Part shown: piece after piece, positions 20,880-29,843 of the stretch
How positions within the stretch are numbered: position 1 is the first letter of the stretch
Layout of the letters: each line of letters begins with the position of its first letter
DNA from: Bog-756 sp963831535
Lineage (GTDB): Bacteria; Actinomycetota; Acidimicrobiia; Acidimicrobiales; RAAP-2
Length of the DNA stretch: 64,000 nt
Direction of reading: 5' to 3'
Assembly: GCA_963831535.1 (NCBI GenBank)
Contig: CAWHQP010000001.1
Location: 310,001-374,000 of the forward strand
Notes under the pieces: generated by a model
Told to the model about the DNA's origin: nothing
Seen by the model: only the letters and a program-made list of their open reading frames with translations
Databases searched by the model: none
Translations under genes and position numbers: made by a program

Positions 20880-21179
20880 TCAGAGTGGCGGAGCGGACTG
20901 GCGGCGAGCCTTCTTCCTCCGCTGCCGGAGCAGGATGACCAGACGGTCCACCAGGGCGCCCAGCAGGGCGGCGATGAGCAACACCCAGATGAGGCTGATG
21001 CGGGTGCTGAAGAAGACGAACCCGACCTTCACCGTCTGGCTGTTGTCGAGGACGAAGGCGATGAGGAGGACCAGAGCGATGCCGGCCACGGCCAGGCGGA
21101 CGATCTCTTTGTTCTCCCGCTTGTTGCCGGGCCTGCGGCCCCGCGACCCCGAGTCGGGAACTCCGGGAGAATTGACCAT
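20880..21179 (-). CDS. LapA-domain (DUF1049) membrane protein
   Basis: 99 residues with two helices (about 27-45 and 60-82) around the NSQTVKVGFVFFSTRISL segment typical of LapA/DUF1049 proteins, and a basic tail RQRRKKARRQ. It follows nuoN on the same strand after 117 bp, with a small hairpin between, so it may be transcribed separately. It ends 14 bp from the convergent c-di-GMP enzyme gene. Confidence 0.85.
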   Translation of the reverse strand: MVNSPGVPDSGSRGRRPGNKRENKEIVRLAVAGIALVLLIAFVLDNSQTVKVGFVFFSTRISLIWVLLIAALLGALVDRLVILLRQRRKKARRQSAPPL

Positions 21180-21265
21180 GGCTCACTCCTTCACCTCGTC
21201 GGGTGCGGGGCGCCCGCCCGGTCGACAGTACCCGGGGAGGGCCCGGGGGGTGAGGATCCGACCGA

Positions 21266-21280
21266 CCCGACCCGGTCGGG
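21266..21280 (-). terminator. Small GC hairpin after nuoN
   Basis: CCCGAC and GTCGGG are separated by 3 nt, about 16 bp past the nuoN stop in a G/C-rich tract. It could end the nuo transcript; no T-run follows. Confidence 0.3.
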
Positions 21281-21296
21281 CCGGGGGCGGCTCGGC

Positions 21297-22987
21297 CTAG
21301 GTGAACAGCAGGGTGGCCTGGTGGGCGAAGTCCAAGATGGGCTCGGGGATGATCCCGAAGACCACGGTGAAGCCCACGCACAGGCTGATCGACACCGTGG
21401 TGAGCAGCGGGACGGGAACGGCGCCGCGTTGGCGCACCGCCTCGGCCGGCTCGTCGTCGGTGAGGACCGAGAGGCTGGCCAGGCCGTCGACGGTGACCGA
21501 ATCGGCGTCGGCGTCCAGGCCGGTCCCGGTGACCGCGTCGGTGCCCGGTTGCGGGCCGAGGGTCACCGGTCGACGCTGGGGCCCCGGCGTCGCCGTCCAC
21601 GGGGTCGGCGACGGCTCCCACCGGCGAGTACATGGTCACCGCCACCCGGAGGTAGAAGAAGGCGGCCACGGCCGCCGAGACCATGGCGATGGCGGCCAGG
21701 GCGTAGCCGTGGGTGGCCACGACCGCCCCCACCACCCCGAACTTGGCCAGGAACCCGGTGGTGAAGGGGATGCCGGCCTGACCGAGTAGCAACACGGCGA
21801 AGGCCAGGGCCAACAGGGGCTGGCGCTGGGCCAGACCCCGGTAGTCGGTGATGGTGTGGCCGGTGTCCCCGTCACGGGCCATCACGGTGATCACGGCGAA
21901 CGACCCGATGGTCAAGAAGGTGTAGGCGAACAGGTAGTAGAGGGCGGCCGACACCCCGCGGGTGGTGGCCGCCTCCACGCCCGAGGAGGATGAAGCCGGC
22001 GTGGTTGATGGAGGAGTAGGCCATCATCCGCTTGACGTCTTTTTGCATGAGGGCCACCACGGCCCCCACCACCAGGCTGAGGATGGCCAGGCCCCAGATG
22101 ATGGGCTGCCAGTCGGTCCGCACCGTCCCGAAGGTCGAGACGAACACCCGGAGCAGGGCGGCGAACGCCCCGACCTTGGCCACCGCGGCCATGAACCCGG
22201 TCACCGGTGACGGGGAGCCCTGGTAGACGTCGGGCGACCACATGTGGAAGGGCACGGCGGCGATCTTGAAGCCGAAGCCCACCAGCAGCAGGGCCAGACC
22301 CCCGAGGAGCACGCCGTTGTTGGCGATGACGTTCTTCGACAGGTAGTCGGCGATCTGGGGCAGGTTGGTCGATCCGGTGGCCCCGTAGATGAGGGCGATC
22401 CCGTAGACGAAGACGGCCGAGGAGAAGGCGCCGAGCACGAAGTACTTGAGGGCGGCCTCACCGGACTCGGCCCGCTTGTGGTTGAAGGCGGCCAGCACGT
22501 AGAGGGCGATGGACATGATCTCGAGTCCGAGGAACACCACGATGAGGTCGTTGGCCGCACCCATCATCATGGCCCCCGAGGCCGACATCATGGCCAGGAC
22601 GTGGTACTCGGGGCCGTCCACGCCCTCGCGGCGCAGGTAACCGTCCCCGACGAGGGCCGACAGCAGCACGGCGATGGCTACGGTGATCTGGACGAAGACG
22701 TCGAAGCCGTCGAAGGCGATGGCCCCGGCGATGGTGACCGAGGGTCCGTGGGTGACCACGTGGTCCCACTGGACGAGGGCGGCCACGAGGGCGGCGATCG
22801 AGGTCACCGACGCCACCAGGGTCCCCGTCCCCACTCCGAGGATCTTGCGGAACAGCGAGGACACCACCATCAAGAGCACCGCCCCACCCATCATGATCAG
22901 CATGGGGAGAATGCTCAGGTAGTCGACGTGGGGCGTGTGGATGATCGGGGCCACCGCCGCCGTCGCCACCGCCAACAGGGAGGGCAT
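21297..22987 (-). CDS. nuoN: NADH-quinone oxidoreductase subunit N, two frame breaks
   Basis: Antiporter-like proton-pumping membrane subunit of complex I. Corrected length is 562 residues with about 14 helices. Landmarks are VFLGLEIMSIALYVLAAF, the PFHMWSPDVYQGSP segment and LMQKDVKRMMAYSSINHAGF. Extra bases are inferred at 21980-21982 (joining HAGFILLG to VEAATTRG) and 21566-21567 (joining GAPAST to VTLGPQPG). ATG at 22987 is chosen because AAGGAG lies 7 nt upstream. No stop separates it from nuoM as sequenced; see the nuoM entry. Confidence 0.92.
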
Positions 22988-23058
22988 CACGGGGCTCCTT
23001 CCGCCCGAGGGCGAGGTCAGCGGAGGATCAGGCCGGCCGGCCCAGGGCCGGCCGCGCG

Positions 23059-24581
23059 CTAGGGCAGCCGGGACGGGCGTGTTCGTGACCCGGTCGACGT
23101 GGACGACCAGTTGGTTGACCGAGGGGGTGATGCGGTCGAGCACCGGCTTGGGGAAGACCCCGAGGAACACGATGGCGATGATCAGCGGGGCGATGATCAG
23201 GCGTTCGCTCCAGCTCAGGTCGCGGGTCTTGGCCTTGTCCTCTGCGGTGGGCTCGCCGTGGAACACCTGCTGGAAGGCCCACAGGAGGTAGACCGCGGCG
23301 GCGATCACGCCCATGATGGCCACCACCGCCCACCAGCGGTGGGCCACGAAGGTGCCGATGAGGATGAGGAACTCACCCACGAACCCGTTGAGCCCGGGCA
23401 CCCCGATGGAGGCCAGCATGGCCACGGTGAACACCCCGGCCATCACGGGCGCCGGCGACTGGAGTCCCTTCAGGGCGGAGACCTGCCAGGTCTTGCGGCG
23501 CTCGTAGATCCAACCCACCAGGATGAACAGGGTGGCAATGATCAGTCCGTGGTTGACCATCTGGAGCACGCCACCGGTCAGCCCTTGGCTGTTGAGGGCG
23601 AAGGTCCCGAGCACGATGAAGCCGATCTGGGCCAGGGACGAATAGGCCAGCAGGCGCTTCAGGTCGCGCTGGGCACACGCCACGACGGCGCCGTAGAGGA
23701 TGCCGATGGTGGCGAGCGTGAGAAGCCACGGTGCCAGGGTGCGGGTGGCCTGGGGGAAGAGGTTGAGGTCGAAGCGGATGATCCCGTAGGTGCCCAGCTT
23801 GGCCATGACCGCGGCCAGCAGGACCGCACCCGCGGTCGGGGCCTCGGCGTAGGCGTCGGGTGACCAGGTGTGGAACGGGAAGATGCGGCGCTTTGACGGC
23901 GAAGGCCGCCGTGAAAGCCAGGAACAGCAGGACCCCCTCGGTGCCCGAGAGGTGGGTGTGCATGAGCGCGGGGAGCTCGAAGGTCAGCACCCCGGTCTGG
24001 GACTGGTGGAGGAAGGCCACGGCCAGGATTCCCACCAGCAGGAATGCCGATCCGGCGAACGTGTAGACGAAGAACTTGATGGCGGCATAGCCCCGCCGCG
24101 CGTAGCCCCAGCCGCCGATGATGAAGTACGCCGGCACCAGGGTCAGCTCGAAGAAGAGGAAGAACAGGACCAGGTCGAGGGAGACGAAGCTGCCCATGCA
24201 GGCCGCCTCCATGAGCAGGATCCACGCCACGAAGGCGCGGGGGTCCCGACGCCCCCGTGCACCCAGGATGGTCAGCGGGAAGAGGAGGGCTGTCATCACC
24301 ACCAGGAACAGGGAGATTCCATCGATGCCGAGCGACCAGTGGATGCCCAGCTGCTTGGCCCAGACATGGTCGGACACCAGCTGGTAGCCACCGAAACCCA
24401 CCTTGAACTGGCCGGCGATGACCACCGACAGGACGAGGGTGAACAGGCCCACCAGGGACCCGACGGCCTCGTGGAAGCGCTTGGCCACCAGGTGGGGCGG
24501 GATGAGGGCCACCACGGCGGCGCCGACGGCCGGGGTCAGCACCAGGACGGTCAGGAACGGGAAGTGCGAGGTCGACGACAT
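23059..24581 (-). CDS. nuoM: NADH-quinone oxidoreductase subunit M, two frame breaks
   Basis: Proton-pumping membrane subunit, about 506 residues after correction. Landmarks are LGIDGISLFLVVMTALLFPL, SLDLVLFFLFFELTLVPAYF, PIFPFHTWSPDAYAEAP and CAQRDLKRLLAYSSLAQIGF. One extra base lies at 23885-23887 (just before IFPFHTW). A second is inferred in a G run at 23070-23077: without it the protein ends TNTPSRLP at the TAG whose complement is 23059-23061. As sequenced the frame instead runs into nuoN. Two one-base corrections make the length divisible by three, which supports the model. Start overlaps the nuoL stop by one base. Confidence 0.9.
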
Positions 24582-26509
24582 CAGCCCCACCACATCCGGG
24601 TGAGCACGAAGGCCAGGATCAGCACGGTGCCGAGCACGATGCCGAGCACGTAGTTGCGGACGTACCCGGTCTGGGTCCGGCGTAGCAGCGCCCCCGACCG
24701 GCGGACCAGTGTGGCCACGCCGTTGACCCCGCCGTCGATCACCTTGGGGTCGACCACGTCGGCACTGAAGGCGGCCAGCCGCGCCAAGGGCCGGCCGAAG
24801 ACGGCGTCGTAGAACTCGTTGATGTACCACGAGTACCGGAGGAATGGCACCTCGAGCTGCGGGCGCTCGGCGACGTTCATCCACAGCCGGAGGCCGATGA
24901 ACACGCCGACGACGGCGATGACGGCGTCGGTGATGCCCAGGGTCCACAGCGCCCCGGTGCTCAGGTGGTCGTCGAACAGGTTGGAACCGAACACCGGGTC
25001 GATCCACTTGGCCAGAGAGAGGTGGTTGTTGGACACGGCCAGCAGGCCGGCAAAGGCGGCGAAGAAGGCCAGGATCCACAGCGGGATGACCATGATGCGG
25101 GGCGACTCGTGCGGCTCGGTGATGGGCCCCTCGGCGTGTTTGGCGTCGGGCATGTCGGTGTCCACGTCGATGGGCACCTCGGCGGCCCACCGGTCCCGAC
25201 CGAAGAAGGCCAGACCGGTGAGGCGGCTCATGTAGTAGGCGGTGAGCAGGGCGGTGACGAGGCCCAGACCCCACAGGGCGGGGTGGGCCACCCAGGTGTT
25301 CTCCAGCACGTCGCCCTTGGCCCAGAACCCCGACAGCGGGGGTACGGCGGCGATGCACAGCCAGCCGATCCCGAAGGTGATGAAGGTCAGCGGCATGTAG
25401 TGGCGCAGGTTGCCCATGCGCTTCAGGTCCTGCTCGTCGTGGAGGCCGTGGATGGCCGAGCCGGCCCCGAGGAACAGGAGGCCCTTGAAGAAGGCGTGGG
25501 CCACCATCAAAAAGATGGCCGCCGTGTACGCCCCGCACCCGATGGCCAGGAACATGTAGCCGAGCTGGCTGACCGTCGAGTAGGCCAGGACTTTCTTGAT
25601 GTCCTGCTGGGCACAGGCGATGGTGGCGGCCACGAAGGCCGTCAGTCCGCCCACGATGGCCACGGTCAGCGCCGCCGAGCTCGAGGCGTGCAACAGCGGA
25701 TTGATCCGGCACAGGAGGTACACCCCGGCGGTCACCATGGTGGCGGCGTGGATGAGGGCGGAGACCGGAGTGGGGCCCTCCATGGCGTCGGCCAGCCAGG
25801 GGAACAGCGGGATCTGGGCCGACTTGCCCATCACTCCCACCAGGAGCAAGAGGCAGATGGCGGTGATGTATCCCGATCCGATCTGGTGGAGGTGGGAGAA
25901 GATGGTGGTGTACTCCAGCGAGTGGATCCGCTCGAAGACCAGAAAGATGGCCAGGAGGAAGCCGACGTCGCCGATCCGGTTGTAGACGAAGGCCTTCTTG
26001 CCGGCGCTGGCCGCGGACTCCTTGGTGAACCAGAACGACACCAGCCAGTAGGAGCAGGTGCCTACACCCTCCCAACCCACGAAGGTGACCAGGAGGTTGG
26101 ACCCCAGGACCAAGATGAGCATGGAGGCCACGAACAGGTTCATGTAGAGGAAGAACTTGGAGTAGTCCTTGTCCCCTTTCATGTACCCGATGGAGTACAG
26201 GTGGATCATGGTGGAGATCCCGGTGATGAACAGCACCATGGTCATGGACAGGGGGTCGACGAAGAGCCGGGCGTGGACCTGGAGTGTGTCCACCGGGATC
26301 CACGTCCACAGGTTCTGGGTGTAGGTCCGGACCGGGGCGTTGACCGTGAGGAGGTCGAGGTAGACACCCACCGAGACCAGGAAGCTGGCCCCGATGAAGG
26401 CCGTGGCCACCCCGCCGGCGGCCGGGTCCCCGAGCCGCCGACCGGCCACCAGCTGGACGGCGAACCCGACCAGGGGCAGCAAGATGATCAGGTACGTCAC
26501 TCCGAGCAT
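24581..26509 (-). CDS. nuoL: NADH-quinone oxidoreductase subunit L
   Basis: Largest proton-pumping membrane subunit of complex I, 642 residues. Typical blocks are FVDPLSMTMVLFITGISTMIHLYSIGYM, WEGVGTCSYWLVSFWF, PLFPWLADAMEGPTPVSALIHAATMVTAG and CAQQDIKKVLAYSTVSQLGYM, with the amphipathic lateral helix region near the C-terminus. It lies between nuoK and nuoM in the canonical order, and its stop overlaps the nuoM start by one base (TGATG). Confidence 0.97.
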   Translation of the reverse strand: MLGVTYLIILLPLVGFAVQLVAGRRLGDPAAGGVATAFIGASFLVSVGVYLDLLTVNAPVRTYTQNLWTWIPVDTLQVHARLFVDPLSMTMVLFITGISTMIHLYSIGYMKGDKDYSKFFLYMNLFVASMLILVLGSNLLVTFVGWEGVGTCSYWLVSFWFTKESAASAGKKAFVYNRIGDVGFLLAIFLVFERIHSLEYTTIFSHLHQIGSGYITAICLLLLVGVMGKSAQIPLFPWLADAMEGPTPVSALIHAATMVTAGVYLLCRINPLLHASSSAALTVAIVGGLTAFVAATIACAQQDIKKVLAYSTVSQLGYMFLAIGCGAYTAAIFLMVAHAFFKGLLFLGAGSAIHGLHDEQDLKRMGNLRHYMPLTFITFGIGWLCIAAVPPLSGFWAKGDVLENTWVAHPALWGLGLVTALLTAYYMSRLTGLAFFGRDRWAAEVPIDVDTDMPDAKHAEGPITEPHESPRIMVIPLWILAFFAAFAGLLAVSNNHLSLAKWIDPVFGSNLFDDHLSTGALWTLGITDAVIAVVGVFIGLRLWMNVAERPQLEVPFLRYSWYINEFYDAVFGRPLARLAAFSADVVDPKVIDGGVNGVATLVRRSGALLRRTQTGYVRNYVLGIVLGTVLILAFVLTRMWWG

Positions 26510-26516
26510 CGTCCGG

Positions 26517-26822
26517 TCAGCCCTTCATCAGGTGGAGATCGTCGGCGGTGGCGTTGGCCCGACGGCGGAAGATGGCTACCACCAGGCCCAGCCCCACCAC
26601 CACCTCGGCCGCCGCCACGACCAGCACGAAGAAGACCAGCACCTGGCCGCCGATGTCGTGCAACTGCCGGGCGAAGGTCACGAAGGTCAGGTTGGCGGCG
26701 TTCAGCATCAGCTCGACGCACATGAACATGACCAGCACGTTCCGCCGGACCATGACACCGAGGGCTCCGATGGAGAACAGGATGACGCTGAGTCCGAGGT
26801 ACCACCCGGCACTGATGGTCAT
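26517..26822 (-). CDS. nuoK: NADH-quinone oxidoreductase subunit K
   Basis: Small three-helix membrane subunit, 101 residues, the normal size. Conserved helix-2 Glu in FMCVELMLNAANLTFV and helix-3 Glu in VVAAAEVVVGLGLVVAIFR are both present; these take part in proton transfer. The start overlaps the nuoJ stop (ATGA). Confidence 0.97.
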   Translation of the reverse strand: MTISAGWYLGLSVILFSIGALGVMVRRNVLVMFMCVELMLNAANLTFVTFARQLHDIGGQVLVFFVLVVAAAEVVVGLGLVVAIFRRRANATADDLHLMKG

Positions 26823-27604
26823 GGCCGGGCCTCCTCGGCTGATGGGGTCGTGGCGGAGTGGGTGGTGGCGCGGTATGCCGTGTCTCCGGGACTCGGATCT
26901 GCGGCCGCTCCGGTAGCCCCGGCTGATTCCGGGGCGGTCACCGTCCCGGCACCTCCTTCGGCCGGTCGGTCGGTGTCCCCTCCCGGATCGTCGGTATCAC
27001 CGGCGTCGCCGCCGACGGTGTTGGCCGGTGCCGGTGGTCGGCGGGCCAGCACCACGGCCCCCACCACGGCGATGACCAGCAGGGCCGCGGTGGCCTCGAA
27101 GGGGAACAGATAGGTCGTGTAGACCGACTTGCCGAGCAGGTAGACGTTGGACTGCTTGCCGGCGTCGACACCGGCCACGTGCGGGGCCCCGGTGGTCCAC
27201 TTGGACACCTGACCCAACAGGAGGAGGCCGGTCGTGCCCAGGATCGCCAACCCGATGGCCAGTGGGCGTTGGCCCCGGAGGGGTTCGAGGGCGATGTTCT
27301 CCTCGCGGTCGACCCCGAGGAACATGATGACGAACAAGAAGAGCACCACGATGGCGCCGGCATAGACGATGACCTGGACGGCGGCGAGGAACGGGTCCCG
27401 CTGCAGGACGAAGAGCACGGCCACCCCAAACAGGGTCATCACCAACATGAGTGCCGAGTGGACCGGGTTGCGGGCCACCACCACGCCCACGGCCCCGGCC
27501 AGGATGATGGCGGCGGCCACCGAGAAGGTGCCCACGTCGACCCACGAGGCGTGGGTGGTGACGGTGGTGGCGGCCAGCAGCACCGACCCGAGCGCTCCCG
27601 TCAT
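26819..27604 (-). CDS. nuoJ: NADH-quinone oxidoreductase subunit J
   Basis: Membrane subunit with five helices, 261 residues. The key third-helix region VIVYAGAIVVLFLFVIMFLG is intact. After about residue 200 a hydrophilic tail of some 60 residues (Asp, Gly, Thr, Ala-rich) extends past the usual end; it is probably disordered. The start overlaps the nuoI stop by one base (TGATG). Confidence 0.95.
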   Translation of the reverse strand: MTGALGSVLLAATTVTTHASWVDVGTFSVAAAIILAGAVGVVVARNPVHSALMLVMTLFGVAVLFVLQRDPFLAAVQVIVYAGAIVVLFLFVIMFLGVDREENIALEPLRGQRPLAIGLAILGTTGLLLLGQVSKWTTGAPHVAGVDAGKQSNVYLLGKSVYTTYLFPFEATAALLVIAVVGAVVLARRPPAPANTVGGDAGDTDDPGGDTDRPAEGGAGTVTAPESAGATGAAADPSPGDTAYRATTHSATTPSAEEARP

Positions 27605-28536
27605 CAGGAGCCGTCCGATCCCAGTTGGTCGGCGGCGGTCGGGGAACCCGGCCCGCCCCCCACCGAGGCGTCCCGTTCGGCGTTGCCGGCCACCTTGGCG
27701 GCGGCGTAGTCGGCGTCGGCCTTCTCCCGGTGCTTCCGGCCGGCCCCGGGAGCGAAGCGCTCCGCCTTCTCCATCATGCGGCCGATGGCCCCCCTCGGCC
27801 CGCGCTTGTCCGCCGGCATGTCGGCGGGAATGAGATGGCGCTCGAGGGTGTCGCGCAGCTGCCTGCTCCCGGTGGTGGCGTCGTCCCGGTGCACCGACTG
27901 GCCCCCTTCGGGGGCCCGGACGCCGAAGCCCAGCTCGCCCGACCACTGCACCTGACCCTCGAACTCGGCGCTGCCGGCCGGCGAGGTGGCCCGCATCCAG
28001 CCCGAGGTGTGCAGGTCGTCGTCCTCCCGCCAGTCCTCCCACGGCAGGTGCCGGGGCTTGCCGTCGTCGTCGACCAGCAGCTCCTCTTTGGTGTAGATGG
28101 CGTCGTTGCGGTTGGTGAAGGAGAACTCCATCAACTTGGACTCGGTGATCGCCTCGGTGGGACAGGCCTCGACGCACAGGTCGCAGTGGATGCACCGCAG
28201 GAAGTTGATCTCGTAGACGTAGCCGTAGCGCTCGCCCGGCGAAACCGGGTGGTCCGGGGGGTTGTCGAGACCACGCACGTAGATGCAGTCGGCCGGACAC
28301 ACCCCGGCGCACAGCTCGCAGCCGATGCACTTCTCCATACCGTCCTCGTAGCGGTTGAGGACGTGACGGCCGTGCTGGCGGGGCTGCTTGGGTCGCTTCT
28401 CCTCGGGGTACTGGCGGGTGACCGGGGGGCGGCCCAGGTGTTCGAGGGTCAGCTTGAATCCGCCAAGGAAATTCTGCCGCTGTCGGGGCGGCTGGGGCGT
28501 GGGTTCGGATTCGGATTCGGATTCGGATTCGGCCAT
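27604..28536 (-). CDS. nuoI: NADH-quinone oxidoreductase subunit I, with long C-terminal extension
   Basis: Peripheral-arm subunit with two [4Fe-4S] clusters (N6a, N6b): CIGCELCAGVCPADC (about residues 70-84) and CIHCDLCVEACP (about 112-123). At 310 residues it is much longer than the usual 160-200; the last 130 residues are hydrophilic and Arg/Lys/Asp-rich. The N-terminus carries SESESESE, coded by a hexanucleotide tandem repeat. The start overlaps the nuoH stop. Confidence 0.95.
   Translation of the reverse strand: MAESESESESEPTPQPPRQRQNFLGGFKLTLEHLGRPPVTRQYPEEKRPKQPRQHGRHVLNRYEDGMEKCIGCELCAGVCPADCIYVRGLDNPPDHPVSPGERYGYVYEINFLRCIHCDLCVEACPTEAITESKLMEFSFTNRNDAIYTKEELLVDDDGKPRHLPWEDWREDDDLHTSGWMRATSPAGSAEFEGQVQWSGELGFGVRAPEGGQSVHRDDATTGSRQLRDTLERHLIPADMPADKRGPRGAIGRMMEKAERFAPGAGRKHREKADADYAAAKVAGNAERDASVGGGPGSPTAADQLGSDGS
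28504..28532. repeat. Tandem hexanucleotide (TTCGGA), about 4.8 copies
   Basis: Four perfect copies plus a partial, inside the nuoI N-terminus, encoding the Ser-Glu repeat on the minus strand. Such a tract can change copy number by slippage without altering the frame. Confidence 0.95.
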
Positions 28537-29843
28537 CAGGAGCCTCCTCCTTCGTTCGATGGGGAGCCCGGGCTGGTGGCCCGGGCGTCAGGAGCGGTGT
28601 CGGGCTCGGTGGTGGGTTCGGGCGGCGGGCGGGTCCACAGCCGGACACCCACCGCCGGCACGATGGCCCGGGTGGCCTCCCGCTCGGAGCCGATGGCGAA
28701 GGCCCGGGTGATCACGATGGCCGCCGCCACCACGGCCAGGGCCATCCCGAGGCCCCACCAGCCGTCGATGACGAAGCCGGCCACGATGAGCAGCCACCCG
28801 AGGGACAGGGGGATCAGATTCTTCCACCCGAGATCCATGAGCTGGTCGTAGCGCAACCGGGGTAGCGCGGCCCGCAGCCAGACGAAGACGAACAGGAAGA
28901 TGATGGTCTTGCCGAGGAACCACAGGATGGGCCACAACCAGTAGAGGTGGGGAATGTGGGGGATGGGCCCGTCGGGACCGCCGAAGAACAGGGTCACCGT
29001 GATGGCCGACATGGTGATGGTGTTCATGAACTCGGCCAGGAAGAACAGGGCGAAGCGGATCGACGAGTACTCGGTGACGAACCCGCCGACCAGCTCCGAG
29101 TCGGCCTCGACCAGGTCGAAGGGTGGGCGGTTGGTCTCGGCGATGATGGCGATGAAGAAGATCAGGAAGGGCACCACGCCGAGGCGGATGGCGTTCCACT
29201 GCCACAGGTGGCCGGCCTGGGCGTCGACGATGGTGCGGGTGGACAGCGAGCCGGTGATCAGCACCACGGTGACCACGGTCATGCCCAGGGCCGCCTCGTA
29301 GGAGATCATCTGAGCCGATGCCCGCACCGAGCCCAGCAGGGGGTACTTGGACCCTGACGACCAGCCGGCCAGCATGATGCCGTAGACCCCGATGGACGAC
29401 ATGGCCAGCAGGAACAGGATGCCCATGGGCGGATCGGCCAGCTGCAGCTCGAAGTGGTGGCCGGCGATGGTCACCTCGCCACCGAAGGGCACGATGGCGA
29501 ACACCAAAAACGCCGGGATGATGGTCAGGTAGGGGGCCAGCTTGAAGACGAACCGGTCGGCCTGATCGGGGATCAGGTCCTCTTTGAAGAACAGCTTGAT
29601 CCCGTCGGCCAGGGTCTGAGCGATGCCGAACGGCCCGGCGCGGTTGGGGCCGATCCGGCTCTGCATGTCCGAGATGACCTTCCGCTCGAACCAGATCATC
29701 AGCATGACCGACACCATCAAGAAGCCGAATACCACCAACACCTTGATCAGGACGATGAGGAACACCGCCCAGCCCACCCCGTTGTTGTAGATGGGGTCAC
29801 CCTCGGCCAGCAGGGGGTGGATGGCGCCGACGAGGCCGGTCAC
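28536..29843 (-). CDS. nuoH: NADH-quinone oxidoreductase subunit H
   Basis: Membrane subunit at the quinone chamber, 435 residues with eight or nine helices. Landmarks are MIWFERKVISDMQSRIGPNRAGPFG (the quinone-site loop), FKLAPYLTIIPAFLVFAIVPFG, the acidic loop AETNRPPFDLVEADSELVGGF and LRYDQLMDLGWK near the end. A Pro/Thr-rich tail of about 40 residues extends beyond the core. It overlaps the nuoG stop by 4 bp. Confidence 0.97.
   Translation of the reverse strand: MTGLVGAIHPLLAEGDPIYNNGVGWAVFLIVLIKVLVVFGFLMVSVMLMIWFERKVISDMQSRIGPNRAGPFGIAQTLADGIKLFFKEDLIPDQADRFVFKLAPYLTIIPAFLVFAIVPFGGEVTIAGHHFELQLADPPMGILFLLAMSSIGVYGIMLAGWSSGSKYPLLGSVRASAQMISYEAALGMTVVTVVLITGSLSTRTIVDAQAGHLWQWNAIRLGVVPFLIFFIAIIAETNRPPFDLVEADSELVGGFVTEYSSIRFALFFLAEFMNTITMSAITVTLFFGGPDGPIPHIPHLYWLWPILWFLGKTIIFLFVFVWLRAALPRLRYDQLMDLGWKNLIPLSLGWLLIVAGFVIDGWWGLGMALAVVAAAIVITRAFAIGSEREATRAIVPAVGVRLWTRPPPEPTTEPDTAPDARATSPGSPSNEGGGS

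Noticed and set aside
21297..24581. True nuoM-nuoN gene fusion
   Set aside because: A good ribosome-binding site precedes nuoN, and a one-base correction restores the nuoM stop and a length divisible by three.
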